A stretch of 64,000 nucleotides of DNA from Bacteroides intestinalis. Lineage in GTDB: Bacteria; Bacteroidota; Bacteroidia; Bacteroidales; Bacteroidaceae. Position 1 is the stretch's first letter, and every line of letters begins with the position of its first letter. Where the stretch lies: contig NZ_QRZF01000003.1 of NCBI RefSeq assembly GCF_003464595.1, positions 496,001-560,000 of the forward strand, written 5' to 3'. The position numbers were made by a program, and so were the translations under genes. The notes under the pieces are model-generated. The model saw nothing but the letters and a program-made list of their open reading frames with translations, did not search any database and had not been told where the DNA came from. Of this stretch, positions 42,134 through 51,477 are shown piece after piece.

Positions 42134-43504
42134 ATGAGAAAATTAACTTGCTTATTCGCCTTAGGTTTCTTGCTTTTTAACAATACTTTACGGGCTAATG
42201 AACCTGAAAAAGTAACCTCAACAGAAGAGGTATCTGAAACTACGGCAAAGAAAGAGAGAATAAAACAGGTAACAAAAGATGACGACTACGAAAAGTTCCG
42301 TTTCGGTGGATACGGAGAAATGGTAGCAAAGTTTATGAATTACGGAACGAATCGTTTCTATGGTGGGGTCGATAACAGTGATCACCGCAATACCATTGCG
42401 ATTCCTCGTTTTGTGTTGGCTTTTGACTACAAGTTTAATTCCAAGTGGATACTGGGTGCTGAAATAGAGTTTGAAGCAGGAGGTGTAGGTATTGAAACTG
42501 AACTTGAGAATTCAGAAAACGGTGAGTATGAAACAGAAATGGAAAAGGGTGGAGAAGTCGCTCTTGAGCAATTTCACATTACTCGTCTGATACATTCGGC
42601 TTTCAATGTTCGTGCTGGTCATTTGATTGTACCTATGGGATTGACCAATGCACACCATGAGCCTATCAATTTCTTTGGAACATCTCGTCCTGAGGGTGAA
42701 ACCACAATTATTCCTTCTACCTGGCATGAGACAGGATTGGAATTCTTCGGCTCTTTTGGTAAAGGATATGCGCGTTTTGATTATCAGGCAATGATTGTTG
42801 CCGGCTTGAATGCTGATGGCTTCGGTCGCGATAATTGGGTTGCCGGTGGTAAGCAGGGGCTCTTTGAACAAGATAACTTTACTTCGCCTGCTTATGTAGC
42901 ACGTCTGGACTATAAAGGGGTACCGGGACTGCGTGTAGGTGCTGCCTTTTACTATTGTAATGACGTGACAGCCAATGCTGATAAGAATTATAAGTATAGC
43001 AGCGTAGGTCGCTCATCAGTGAAAATCTACTCTGCCGATGCACAGTATAAAAATAAATATGTTACCGCTCGTGGTAATATCATTTATGGTGATTTAGAGA
43101 ATTCTTCCAAGATCAGCAAGGTTACTCTTTCCAATAACTCCAATTATTATCACGGTGCTATGCGTAATGTAGCTAAGAATGCCCTGTGCTATGGCTTGGA
43201 GGCTGGTCTCAACCTGAGTGCTTTCTTCTCACAGAAGAAATGTCCGGTTATTTATCCTTATGCCCGTTATGAATACTACAACCCGCAGGAAGAGGCAGAA
43301 GGTTCTGCTACAATGGAGAAACGCTGTCAGGTAAGCAAATGGACGGCAGGAGTTAACTGGTTTGCATTGCCGAATCTGGTTGTGAAAGCCGATTATACTA
43401 CCCGTCATATTGGTACGAACAAGGTATTTGGATCGACTAAATATAACAATGAAAATGAATTTGCTATCGGCATAGCTTATGTCGGTTGGTTTACCAAGAG
43501 ATAG
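42134..43504 (+). CDS. Outer-membrane porin, first gene of the imelysin/cytochrome cluster
   Basis: This is a 456-residue secreted beta-barrel (signal MRKLTCLFALGFLLFNNTLRA) with a charged linker (about 22-50) and barrel strands such as FRFGGYGEMVAKFMNYG, ending FAIGIAYVGWFTKR. It resembles phosphate-selective-porin (OprP/OprO-like) proteins. It leads a cluster whose promoter carries the motif shared with flavodoxin; the imelysin gene follows after 40 bp. It may admit a metal complex or small solute; the substrate is unknown. Confidence 0.82.
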   Translation: MRKLTCLFALGFLLFNNTLRANEPEKVTSTEEVSETTAKKERIKQVTKDDDYEKFRFGGYGEMVAKFMNYGTNRFYGGVDNSDHRNTIAIPRFVLAFDYKFNSKWILGAEIEFEAGGVGIETELENSENGEYETEMEKGGEVALEQFHITRLIHSAFNVRAGHLIVPMGLTNAHHEPINFFGTSRPEGETTIIPSTWHETGLEFFGSFGKGYARFDYQAMIVAGLNADGFGRDNWVAGGKQGLFEQDNFTSPAYVARLDYKGVPGLRVGAAFYYCNDVTANADKNYKYSSVGRSSVKIYSADAQYKNKYVTARGNIIYGDLENSSKISKVTLSNNSNYYHGAMRNVAKNALCYGLEAGLNLSAFFSQKKCPVIYPYARYEYYNPQEEAEGSATMEKRCQVSKWTAGVNWFALPNLVVKADYTTRHIGTNKVFGSTKYNNENEFAIGIAYVGWFTKR

Positions 43505-43544
43505 TTCAAATAGGTATTTATAATTAATTTAATGTTTAAGTAAT

Positions 43545-44663
43545 ATGAAAAAGTTTTTTTACTTGTCGGCTCTTTCATTGGGCATGATGTGTTCCATTAC
43601 GGCTTGTAGTGATGATGACACTACGACTATAGACGCTAAAAATCTTGACTATACGGCAGAGAATGCAAGTAGTTGGGGAAATTACATGCGAGTAGTTGCA
43701 CAATTGTTGGTGAATGATGCTACTGCTCTTTATGATGACTGGGCGGTTAAATACAACGAAGGTGGAAGTTATGCAGATTTCTTTAAGAATCAAGATGCTT
43801 TGACGAGCGTTGAGCAGTTGATTGATGGCTGTGTAGACATTGCCAATGAAGTAGGTACTGCCAAAATTGGTGACCCTTACGATCTTTTCATACATAATAA
43901 TGAAGAAAAGGCTTTGTATGCTGTAGAGTCATGGTACAGCTGGCATTCTCGTGAAGACTATCGTAACAATATCTATTCTATTCGTAATGCTTATTTCGGA
44001 ACACGTACAGGTGTTGTTAGCGAGTCATCTCTCTCAAAAGCAGTAGCTGCAGTAAATGCTAATCTTGATACTGAAGTGAAAAAAGCGATTGATGATGCAG
44101 CAGCAGCAATTTGGGCTATCCCGAGTCCTTTTCGCAACAATATCAATAGCCCGGAAGCAGTAAGTGCTATGGAAGCTTGTGCCACTTTGGAGGGAGTACT
44201 CAAGGGAAGTTTGAAGAATTGTATCGAAAGTATTGATAAAACAGTGTTGGCTGAAGTCGTAAGAAATTATGTGGATGTAGTTGTATTACCTACTTACTCT
44301 GATTTGAAAGCGGGAAATCAGGCTCTTTTCGATGCTGTTGAAACATTCCGTACTTCTCCCAGCAATGCTAACTTCAAGGCTTGTGCTACAGCATGGCTTG
44401 CTGCTCGTACACCGTGGGAAACCAGTGAGGCATTCCTTTTCGGTCCGGTTGCCGACAAAGGTCTTGACCCCAATATGGATAGCTGGCCGCTCGACCAGGA
44501 TGGTATCGTACAGATCCTGACTTCCGGTAATTACTCTAACCTGAACTGGGATGGAGACTATGATGAAGAAGATGACAAAATTGCCGGTGCGCAAGCATTG
44601 CGTGGTTACCACACTTTGGAGTATCTGATCTTCAAAGATGGTGAGGCCCGTACCATTCAGTAA
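43545..44663 (+). CDS. Imelysin-like lipoprotein, circularly permuted
   Basis: This 372-residue lipoprotein (lipobox SITACSDDD) belongs to the imelysin superfamily (once called peptidase M75), linked to iron uptake. The signature GxHxxE occurs as GYHTLE at residues 354-359, only 13 residues before the end, and is preceded by AWLAARTPWETSEAFLFGP and SWPLD. In canonical imelysins these blocks come first. Here the usual C-terminal half (YMRVVAQLLVNDATALYDDW) is at the N-terminus, so the order is permuted. A Bacteroides ovatus imelysin-like structure is known to have this permuted topology. It is followed by a di-haem cytochrome, a pairing known for iron-regulated imelysins in other phyla. Confidence 0.88.
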   Translation: MKKFFYLSALSLGMMCSITACSDDDTTTIDAKNLDYTAENASSWGNYMRVVAQLLVNDATALYDDWAVKYNEGGSYADFFKNQDALTSVEQLIDGCVDIANEVGTAKIGDPYDLFIHNNEEKALYAVESWYSWHSREDYRNNIYSIRNAYFGTRTGVVSESSLSKAVAAVNANLDTEVKKAIDDAAAAIWAIPSPFRNNINSPEAVSAMEACATLEGVLKGSLKNCIESIDKTVLAEVVRNYVDVVVLPTYSDLKAGNQALFDAVETFRTSPSNANFKACATAWLAARTPWETSEAFLFGPVADKGLDPNMDSWPLDQDGIVQILTSGNYSNLNWDGDYDEEDDKIAGAQALRGYHTLEYLIFKDGEARTIQ

Positions 44664-44689
44664 GATTTTTACTTGTTAGAAATAAGATT

Positions 44690-44732
44690 TTGCGGAAACA
44701 GCGGGATAATGAATATTCTGTTGCTTCCGCAA
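44690..44732 (+). other. Hairpin between the imelysin and di-haem cytochrome genes
   Basis: TTGCGGAA (44690-44697) pairs with TTCCGCAA (44725-44732), with additional CAG/CTG pairing inside. No T-run follows, so it is more likely an RNA-processing or partial attenuation element in a 128-bp spacer than a full terminator. Confidence 0.45.
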
Positions 44733-44791
44733 CATCTGCGTTAAAAAGATAAATGTTAGTTACGTATTTTGCAATAATAATTCAATAACGA

Positions 44792-46225
44792 ATGAATGGC
44801 TTATTAAAATACTCATTTCCAATCTGTTTTTCGCTTCTGGCGCTGTTTGCCTGCGAAAATGATGGAATTGATGTGGATGATATAGAAGTACCTGCCGGCT
44901 TTGCCCTCTCTGCCGGTACTGCTACCAACTTCCTGACTTCCTCTTATGCTTATGACAGGTCTGCTGACTGGATAACAGGGGCATACGATAAACGTTTCAC
45001 CCGTGGTGACAAATTGTATGATGATATCCGCACCAGTAGTAATGGAATAGGGGGAGGACTGGGACCGGTTTATGCCGGTTATTCTTGTGGTAGCTGTCAC
45101 CGAAATGCCGGACGTACGCAACCTACTTTATGGAGCGAAGGTGGTTCCGGCAGTTCCGGCTTTTCGTCTATGTTGGTTTATATTAGTCGTAAGAATGGAG
45201 CTTTCTTTCAGGATTATGGACGTGTGCTTCATGATCAGGCTATTTATGGCGTGAAGCCCGAGGGAAAACTGAAAGTGGAATATACCTATGAGACTTTCCA
45301 ATTCCCTGATGGTGAGACGTATGAACTCTGCAAACCTAATTATTCTATTTATGAATGGTATGCGGACAGCATTAAACCCGAAGACCTGTTCTGTACAGTG
45401 CGTATTCCTTTGCGCCACGTAGGTATGGGACAAATGATGGCGCTTGATCCCACTGAAATTGAAGCTTTGGCTGCTAAAAGCAATTATCCGGAATATGGTA
45501 TCAGTGGCCGTTGCAACTACATCTCCGAGAGAGGAGTGAGAAGTTTAGGCTTGTCCGGTAATAAAGCGCAGCATGCCGACCTGACAGTGGAACTTGGTTT
45601 CTCCAGCGATATGGGAGTTACGAACAGCCGCTATCCCGAAGAAATCTGTGAAGGGCAGGCACAAGTAAATCAAGGCAGTATGATGGGACTTTCTTATGCC
45701 CAATTGGATGTATCTACAGAAGAGATGGAGAATGTAGACCTCTACATGCAGAGCCTTAGTGTTCCGGCACGCCGCAATGTGAATAATGAACAAGTGATCA
45801 AGGGTGAGCAGAATTTTTATAAGGCGAAGTGCCATCTCTGCCATGTAACCACCTTGCACACAAAACCACGTGGTTCTGTACTGTTGAACGGAACCCGCCT
45901 TCCTTGGCTGGGTAGTCAGACAATTCATCCATATTCGGACTTCCTGCTTCATGACATGGGCTCTGAAATCATGGGCGTAGGACTGAATGATAACTATGTA
46001 AGCGGTTTGGCCCGTGGCAACGAATGGCGTACGACTCCGCTTTGGGGTATCGGATTGCAGGAAACTGTGAATGGTCATACTTACTTCCTGCACGATGGGC
46101 GCGCCCGCAACTATGTTGAGGCTATCATGTGGCACGGTGGTGAGGGTGAAGCATCGAAGAACCTCTTCAAAAAGATGAGTAAAGAAGATCGTGATGCTTT
46201 GGTCGCATTCTTGAAATCATTATAA
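44792..46225 (+). CDS. Di-haem oxidoreductase-like (DUF1111-type) cytochrome c lipoprotein
   Basis: This is a 477-residue exported lipoprotein (signal ending LLALFACENDG) with two haem sites, CGSCH (99-103) and CHLCH (347-351). The C-terminal stretch WRTTPLWGIGLQETVNGHTYFLHDGR is characteristic of the DUF1111/di-haem oxidoreductase family. The family is distantly related to MauG/cytochrome c peroxidases and often neighbours imelysins. It could reduce or oxidise iron at the surface, or pass electrons to the imelysin. The direction of electron flow cannot be read from sequence. Confidence 0.9.
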   Translation: MNGLLKYSFPICFSLLALFACENDGIDVDDIEVPAGFALSAGTATNFLTSSYAYDRSADWITGAYDKRFTRGDKLYDDIRTSSNGIGGGLGPVYAGYSCGSCHRNAGRTQPTLWSEGGSGSSGFSSMLVYISRKNGAFFQDYGRVLHDQAIYGVKPEGKLKVEYTYETFQFPDGETYELCKPNYSIYEWYADSIKPEDLFCTVRIPLRHVGMGQMMALDPTEIEALAAKSNYPEYGISGRCNYISERGVRSLGLSGNKAQHADLTVELGFSSDMGVTNSRYPEEICEGQAQVNQGSMMGLSYAQLDVSTEEMENVDLYMQSLSVPARRNVNNEQVIKGEQNFYKAKCHLCHVTTLHTKPRGSVLLNGTRLPWLGSQTIHPYSDFLLHDMGSEIMGVGLNDNYVSGLARGNEWRTTPLWGIGLQETVNGHTYFLHDGRARNYVEAIMWHGGEGEASKNLFKKMSKEDRDALVAFLKSL

Positions 46226-46270
46226 AACAAATAACGAACAATAAAACCAATAAGTATTATACAAGCAATT

Positions 46271-47482
46271 ATGAAGAAATTAATTTTAATGGTTGTAATG
46301 GCTGCCCTTTCGTTGGCTGCTATGGCACAGCATGAAGAAGATACAGAAAACGGTGTAGTGTCACTCGCCGGAAGAGAGGGATTTACGATAGAAACCAAGA
46401 AGGGAGACTTTGTATTCAAGCCCTACCTGTTGGTACAGACTTGTGCAAATTTCAATTGGTATGATGATGAAGGTTTGGATAAAGCGTACAATCAGGATAA
46501 TGTAGCTAATTCCGGTTTCTCAATTCCCTATGCTGTATTGGGCTTCACCGGTAAAGCTTTTGGTAAAGTAGCCTTTAATCTTTCTATCAATGCGGCTGCC
46601 AGTGGGGGAGCATTGCTTCAACAAGCATGGTTCGATGTACAACTTAAAAAACAGTTTGCCGTGCGTGTCGGTAAATTCAAAACACCTTTCTCGCATGCTT
46701 ATCTGACGACGTTGGGCGAAACATTGTTGCCGCAGTTGCCGGTATCGTTGACTTCTGCCGTCATTCTGCCTTATTCTTTGAATGCGGTAACGCCTAATAT
46801 CGGTACCGGTTTTGACCTCGGTGTTGAAATTCACGGATTGGTAGCTGATAAATTTGGCTATGAAGTAGGTTTATTCAATGGCACCGGTTCTTCTGTAAAT
46901 ACAGCTACAAAAACTTTGAGTGATGATTGGCATATCCCTTCTTTACTGTATGCGGGACGCTTTACTTATATGCCTAAAGGTGTGATGCCGTCCACTCAAG
47001 GTAATCCCAACCGTTTGAATGAAGATAAGATCATGTTCGGAGTATCGGCTTCAATCAATGTGGAAAGTGAGAATGAAAGTACCAATGATACCCGTGTGGG
47101 AGTGGAATTTGCCATGTTAAAGAACAAACTATATCTGGGTGCCGAAGCATATTATATGAATGTAGGTTTCACGGATCGCCAGAAGATCAATGAAAGCTAC
47201 AATTATTTGGGTGGTTATGTACAGGGCGGTTACTTTGTAGCTCCCCGTTTGCAGGCTGCCTTGCGTTATGACTTCTTTAACCGTAATGGCACGGGTGATG
47301 ACGGATTTTTGAATATGCCGGCTGTGGGTATGAATTATTTCTTTAAGGGTTGTAACCTGAAACTCCAGGCTATGTACCAGTATATTGCCCGTACGGGTCA
47401 CGATACACAGCTCGACCGCGATAATGATAATTTAGGTCTGGCCACTCATTCTGCAACAGTAATGCTGCAATATACTTTCTAA
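46271..47482 (+). CDS. Outer-membrane porin, second of the cluster (OprP/OprO-like)
   Basis: This is a 403-residue barrel with signal MKKLILMVVMAALSLAAMAQ and a typical phosphate-selective-porin pattern (FTIETKKGDFVFKPYLLVQTCANFNWYDDEG, RVGKFKTPFSHAY), ending SATVMLQYTF. It sits between the di-haem cytochrome and the cytochrome c lipoprotein, 45 bp after the former, in one operon. Two different porins in one cluster suggest transport of the solute handled by the periplasmic proteins. Confidence 0.85.
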   Translation: MKKLILMVVMAALSLAAMAQHEEDTENGVVSLAGREGFTIETKKGDFVFKPYLLVQTCANFNWYDDEGLDKAYNQDNVANSGFSIPYAVLGFTGKAFGKVAFNLSINAAASGGALLQQAWFDVQLKKQFAVRVGKFKTPFSHAYLTTLGETLLPQLPVSLTSAVILPYSLNAVTPNIGTGFDLGVEIHGLVADKFGYEVGLFNGTGSSVNTATKTLSDDWHIPSLLYAGRFTYMPKGVMPSTQGNPNRLNEDKIMFGVSASINVESENESTNDTRVGVEFAMLKNKLYLGAEAYYMNVGFTDRQKINESYNYLGGYVQGGYFVAPRLQAALRYDFFNRNGTGDDGFLNMPAVGMNYFFKGCNLKLQAMYQYIARTGHDTQLDRDNDNLGLATHSATVMLQYTF

Positions 47483-47501
47483 AAAACAGGAAAGGGTGGG
47501 T

Positions 47502-48236
47502 ATGAAGAACTATATATTATTCTTTCTTGCTATCTTTACGCTGACAGCTTTTTATTCATGTGATGATGGAAGAATCTATGAGAAGGAGGTCAATATACAG
47601 CGTGGTGGACGTGCTATGAAGTTGACAGGTCGTTTCAGTGGCATCAGCAATTGGACGGACGATTATAGTGTCGTTGTGGCAGGCTTCAATGATAAAAGTG
47701 AATACGCCGTTATAACGAAATCACTGCCAGTCAATGTAGCCGACGGAACAGATATCGTTATGACACTGGGAGGTATCAGTGATGATGTGAAATCACTCAA
47801 ATTGTGTGTTATCAGTCGTTTGCGTGAATGCATTGTTGAATTTAAGACGATGGAAGATGAAGAACTCACAGCTATCACAGATACCATATTAATGGATGTG
47901 GGAACACTGGACGTGGGTATGTTCAGTTCTATCCAGTCACAGGTTTTCGATAAAAGATGTGTAGCATGCCATGGGCAGACCGGTTCTGCATCAGGTAATT
48001 TATTTCTGACGGAGGGTAAGAGTTATCATGCGTTGGTCAACCAGCCGGCGCATAAGAATAGTGATATACTATTGGTGAAGTCTGGCAGTGCAGAAGAGAG
48101 TTTTCTACATCTGGTCTTGAACAGGGCTGGTGATACGAGTATGAACCATACCGATATGCTGTCAGAAGATGAGCAACCCTTATTGAAACTGATAGATAAT
48201 TGGATAAACGAAGGTATTTTTTTGAATAACGAGTAA
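47502..48236 (+). CDS. Monohaem cytochrome c-like lipoprotein
   Basis: This is a 244-residue lipoprotein (MKNYILFFLAIFTLTAFYSCDDG). The ATG at 47502 is preferred over a GTG at 47496 because it gives a compact signal. Residues about 25-135 form an unrecognised beta-rich domain. A single haem site CVACH (153-157) begins a short cytochrome c domain (KRCVACHGQTGSASGNLFL, then a later methionine in TSMNHTDMLSEDE as possible ligand). It resembles surface electron-carrier lipoproteins and probably exchanges electrons with the di-haem protein of the same operon. Confidence 0.82.
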   Translation: MKNYILFFLAIFTLTAFYSCDDGRIYEKEVNIQRGGRAMKLTGRFSGISNWTDDYSVVVAGFNDKSEYAVITKSLPVNVADGTDIVMTLGGISDDVKSLKLCVISRLRECIVEFKTMEDEELTAITDTILMDVGTLDVGMFSSIQSQVFDKRCVACHGQTGSASGNLFLTEGKSYHALVNQPAHKNSDILLVKSGSAEESFLHLVLNRAGDTSMNHTDMLSEDEQPLLKLIDNWINEGIFLNNE

Positions 48237-48248
48237 ACGATATTGGAA

Positions 48249-49403
48249 ATGAACAACAAAAAACAACAAACTAACCAATCAGAGAATACATTAACCGAGA
48301 TTTTTAAATATGAAGTAAAAGAAGGCGTTTCAGAGTTTCATGTAATGATTCACTCTACCCGGCCGGAAGATACTTATGAGGAACAATTAAATGCAGTAGC
48401 CAATGCCTACAACGATTTGCTTGCAGGTGAATTGAAAGGTGCCATGGCTGTGTTTAAACGTTATTTCCTGAGTGATACCGCCAATCAGGCTGACCTCCTG
48501 CTGGCTATCACTACCGAAAGTTCCGACTGTGCTCTTTCCGTGGTAGAGCAACCCCCTTTGGATGGGACGAAAATAGCTTTGTGGGCTTATTTACAGACCA
48601 ATGTGCAGACACAAGTGGTGCACAACGGACTATTTGAAGTAAAGCACAATGCGTATCGCCACCTGTGGGGAGGCAGTGTTTTCAATCGTGCTGCTAATTC
48701 TGAATACCAGACCCGTTTGTTGCTGAATGACTACGTGATGCAGCTTATGGAACAAGGATGTAAATTGGCGAATAACTGTATCCGTACCTGGTTCTTCGTA
48801 CAGAATGTGGATGTGAATTATGTCGGTGTGGTAAAGGCACGTAATGAGGTTTTTGTTACTCAGAATCTGACGGAAAAAACACACTATATTGCCAGTACAG
48901 GTATCGGTGGACGTCATGCTGATCCTAAGGTATTGGTACAAATGGATACCTATGCTGTGGCAGGCTTAAAGCCGGAACAGATACACTTCCTTTATGCTCC
49001 TACGCATCTGAATCCTACTTATGAGTATGGTGTCAGCTTTGAACGCGGAACGTATGTCGATTACGGTGACCGGCGTCAAGTGTTTATTTCAGGTACGGCA
49101 AGTATCAACAATAAAGGGGAAATAGTATACCCCGGCGACATCCGCAGGCAGACGGAACGGATGTGGGAAAATGTAGAAGCCTTGCTGAAAGAGGCTGAGT
49201 GCACATTTGATGATTTGGGACATATGATTGTTTACTTGCGTGACATTGCAGACTATGCAGTTGTGAAGAGTATGTATGACAAGCGTTTTCCAGATACTCC
49301 TAAAGTATTTGTACATGCGCCTGTATGCCGTCCCGGATGGTTGATTGAAATGGAATGTATGGGAGTTAAGGCTTTGAAGAATAAGGAATATGCACCTTTT
49401 TAA
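48249..49403 (+). CDS. Tandem RidA-like (YjgF/chorismatase-fold) protein
   Basis: This is a 384-residue cytosolic protein without signal peptide. The ATG at 48249 is chosen over a TTG at 48243. The C-terminal 120 residues are a RidA/YjgF domain (QVFISGTASINNKGEIVYPGDIRRQTERMWENVEALLKEAE in the full sequence). The Arg of CRPGWLIEMECMGV lies where RidA enzymes place their catalytic arginine. The N-terminal half looks like a degenerate second copy, as in FkbO/Hyg5-type chorismatases. Its reaction is unknown: enamine/imine hydrolysis or a chorismate-type reaction are options. Its end overlaps the CcsBA gene by 14 bp, which ties it to the cytochrome cluster. Confidence 0.75.
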   Translation: MNNKKQQTNQSENTLTEIFKYEVKEGVSEFHVMIHSTRPEDTYEEQLNAVANAYNDLLAGELKGAMAVFKRYFLSDTANQADLLLAITTESSDCALSVVEQPPLDGTKIALWAYLQTNVQTQVVHNGLFEVKHNAYRHLWGGSVFNRAANSEYQTRLLLNDYVMQLMEQGCKLANNCIRTWFFVQNVDVNYVGVVKARNEVFVTQNLTEKTHYIASTGIGGRHADPKVLVQMDTYAVAGLKPEQIHFLYAPTHLNPTYEYGVSFERGTYVDYGDRRQVFISGTASINNKGEIVYPGDIRRQTERMWENVEALLKEAECTFDDLGHMIVYLRDIADYAVVKSMYDKRFPDTPKVFVHAPVCRPGWLIEMECMGVKALKNKEYAPF

Positions 49404-51450
49404 TTTGAAGAAAAGTCTCGTCTTCTTATATATCTGTCTGGTGGCTTTGCTCGCTGCGGTGACCTTTGTGGAGCATGTACATGGAACAGAGTTTGTAGAA
49501 AAGTATGTTTATCATACAGTTTGGTTTTGTTGTTTGTGGGGAGTACTTGCCGCATTGGCAGTTGCCGTGTTGGTTAAGCGGCAGTTGTGGCGGCGTCTCC
49601 CGACATTGTTGTTGCATGGCTCCTTCCTCGTTATCTTGGTGGGAGCCATGATTACATTTTCATACAGCAAAAAAGGATATATGCATCTCACAGTAGGTAC
49701 TGAGGTGGGAACTTTCATAGACCAAGACAGTAAGCGGGTAATCGAACTACCGTTCACCCTATGTTTAGACAGTTTTCGGGTGGAGTATTATCCGGGGACG
49801 GATGCTCCGGCAGATTACGTCAGCTATATTCGGGATGCGGAACCTGTTTCCATGAATCGTATCCTCTCTCGTCAGGGGTATCGCTTTTACCAGTCTTCTT
49901 TTGATGATGATAAAGAGGGGAGTTGGTTGTCGGTGAATTATGACCCGTGGGGAATAGGGATTACGTATGCAGGATATATTTTGCTGGGTATCTCCATGTT
50001 GTGGATGCTTGTCGGTCGCAGTGGGGAATTCCGTAGATTGCTCAGGCATCCGTTGCTTCGAAAAGGGGGAATGTTTGTGTGGTTGCTCATGGTTACGGGA
50101 GCGGCGATGCAAGCTGAAAACAGAAGTCTTCCGGCACTTGCACTCAGACAGGCGGATAGTCTGGCATCCAAACAAGTGATTTATCATGATCGCGTAGTAC
50201 CTTTTAATACCCTTGCACGAGACTTTGTATTGAAACTGACCGGGAAATCTTCTTATGGTGGCATGACACCCGAACAGGTTGTCGGAGGTTGGTTACTTCG
50301 TCCGGAGGTTTGGCAGAATGAACCGATGATCTATATAAAGAGTGTGGAACTTCGTCATTTACTCCGATTACCTTCTTCTTATGCCCGTCTTACTGATTTG
50401 TTTGATGGGCAAAACTATCGCTTGCAGGAGTTTTGGAAAGGCGGACAAAAGCCACACATGAAAATGACTTCGTTGGAAAAGGCTATCATGGAAACGGACG
50501 AAAAGGTAGGATTGATACTGATGCTACGGAGTGGAACACTTATCCGTCCTTTACCGGAAGATGGGAGTATAAAACCACTGTCTGACGTAAAGGTGCAGGC
50601 TGAAATATTGTACAATCGCATTCCATTCAGCAAACTGTTGTTTATGTTCAATTTGACTGTAGGGATGCTGGCATTTTTCTATCTGCTTTATTGCAGCATG
50701 CATCGTTCGGCAGGTAAGGCATGGAGCGTTTTTACAGTTGCACTTTATGCGGCATTCCTTTTTCAACTCTTTGGCTACTGTTTGCGGTGGTATATTGGCG
50801 GGCGTATTCCACTGAGCAATGGATATGAAACCATGCAGTTTATGGCACTGTCTACACTTCTGCTTGCATGCATATTCCGGCGTCGCTTCTCTTTTACGTT
50901 GCCTTTTGGATTGCTCATTTCGGGTTTTGCCTTGTTGGTAGCTTATCTTGGGCAGAACAATCCTCAGATTACTCCTTTGATGCCTGTGTTGCTGTCTCCC
51001 TGGTTAAGTATCCATGTTTCTCTGATTATGGTATCTTATGCATTGTTTGCCTTTATGATGCTAAATGGATTACTGGCATTCTGCATAGGAGGCTGGCGAA
51101 AAAAGGCAATCGATTCGGAGATTCAGGAACAGCGTAAGGTCCGTGTGGAGCAATTGATGCTTTTCAGTCGGTTGATGCTCTATCCGGCAGTATTTTGTCT
51201 GGGGGCGGGAATTTTTATTGGTGCTGTGTGGGCGAATGTTTCATGGGGTCGTTATTGGGCCTGGGACCCGAAAGAAGTCTGGGCTTTGATCACCTTTTTA
51301 ATCTATGGTGCGGCATTCCACGGACCATCGCTTGCCGTCTTCCGGCAACCCCGGTTCTTCCATGCTTATATGGTGTTGGCTTTCTTTACGGTGCTGATGA
51401 CTTACTTCGGAGTAAATTATCTACTGGGCGGTATGCATAGCTATGCCTGA
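49390..51450 (+). CDS. ccsBA: CcsBA, fused ResB-CcsA cytochrome c synthase
   Basis: This 686-residue membrane protein transports haem and attaches it to CxxCH cytochromes. The N-terminal ResB-like half covers about 1-240 (helices LVFLYICLVALLAAVTF, HTVWFCCLWGVLAALAVAVL). The CcsA half contains the WWD motif WGRYWAWDPKEVW (about 617-629) with flanking histidines (SIHVSLIMVSYALFAF, HAYMVLAFFTVLM). It is the last gene of the cluster and would mature its di-haem and monohaem proteins. It may also serve NrfHA, whose own resB is frameshifted. Confidence 0.92.
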   Translation: MHLFNLKKSLVFLYICLVALLAAVTFVEHVHGTEFVEKYVYHTVWFCCLWGVLAALAVAVLVKRQLWRRLPTLLLHGSFLVILVGAMITFSYSKKGYMHLTVGTEVGTFIDQDSKRVIELPFTLCLDSFRVEYYPGTDAPADYVSYIRDAEPVSMNRILSRQGYRFYQSSFDDDKEGSWLSVNYDPWGIGITYAGYILLGISMLWMLVGRSGEFRRLLRHPLLRKGGMFVWLLMVTGAAMQAENRSLPALALRQADSLASKQVIYHDRVVPFNTLARDFVLKLTGKSSYGGMTPEQVVGGWLLRPEVWQNEPMIYIKSVELRHLLRLPSSYARLTDLFDGQNYRLQEFWKGGQKPHMKMTSLEKAIMETDEKVGLILMLRSGTLIRPLPEDGSIKPLSDVKVQAEILYNRIPFSKLLFMFNLTVGMLAFFYLLYCSMHRSAGKAWSVFTVALYAAFLFQLFGYCLRWYIGGRIPLSNGYETMQFMALSTLLLACIFRRRFSFTLPFGLLISGFALLVAYLGQNNPQITPLMPVLLSPWLSIHVSLIMVSYALFAFMMLNGLLAFCIGGWRKKAIDSEIQEQRKVRVEQLMLFSRLMLYPAVFCLGAGIFIGAVWANVSWGRYWAWDPKEVWALITFLIYGAAFHGPSLAVFRQPRFFHAYMVLAFFTVLMTYFGVNYLLGGMHSYA

Positions 51451-51477
51451 TTATCTTTCTATTTTCGGATGATATAA

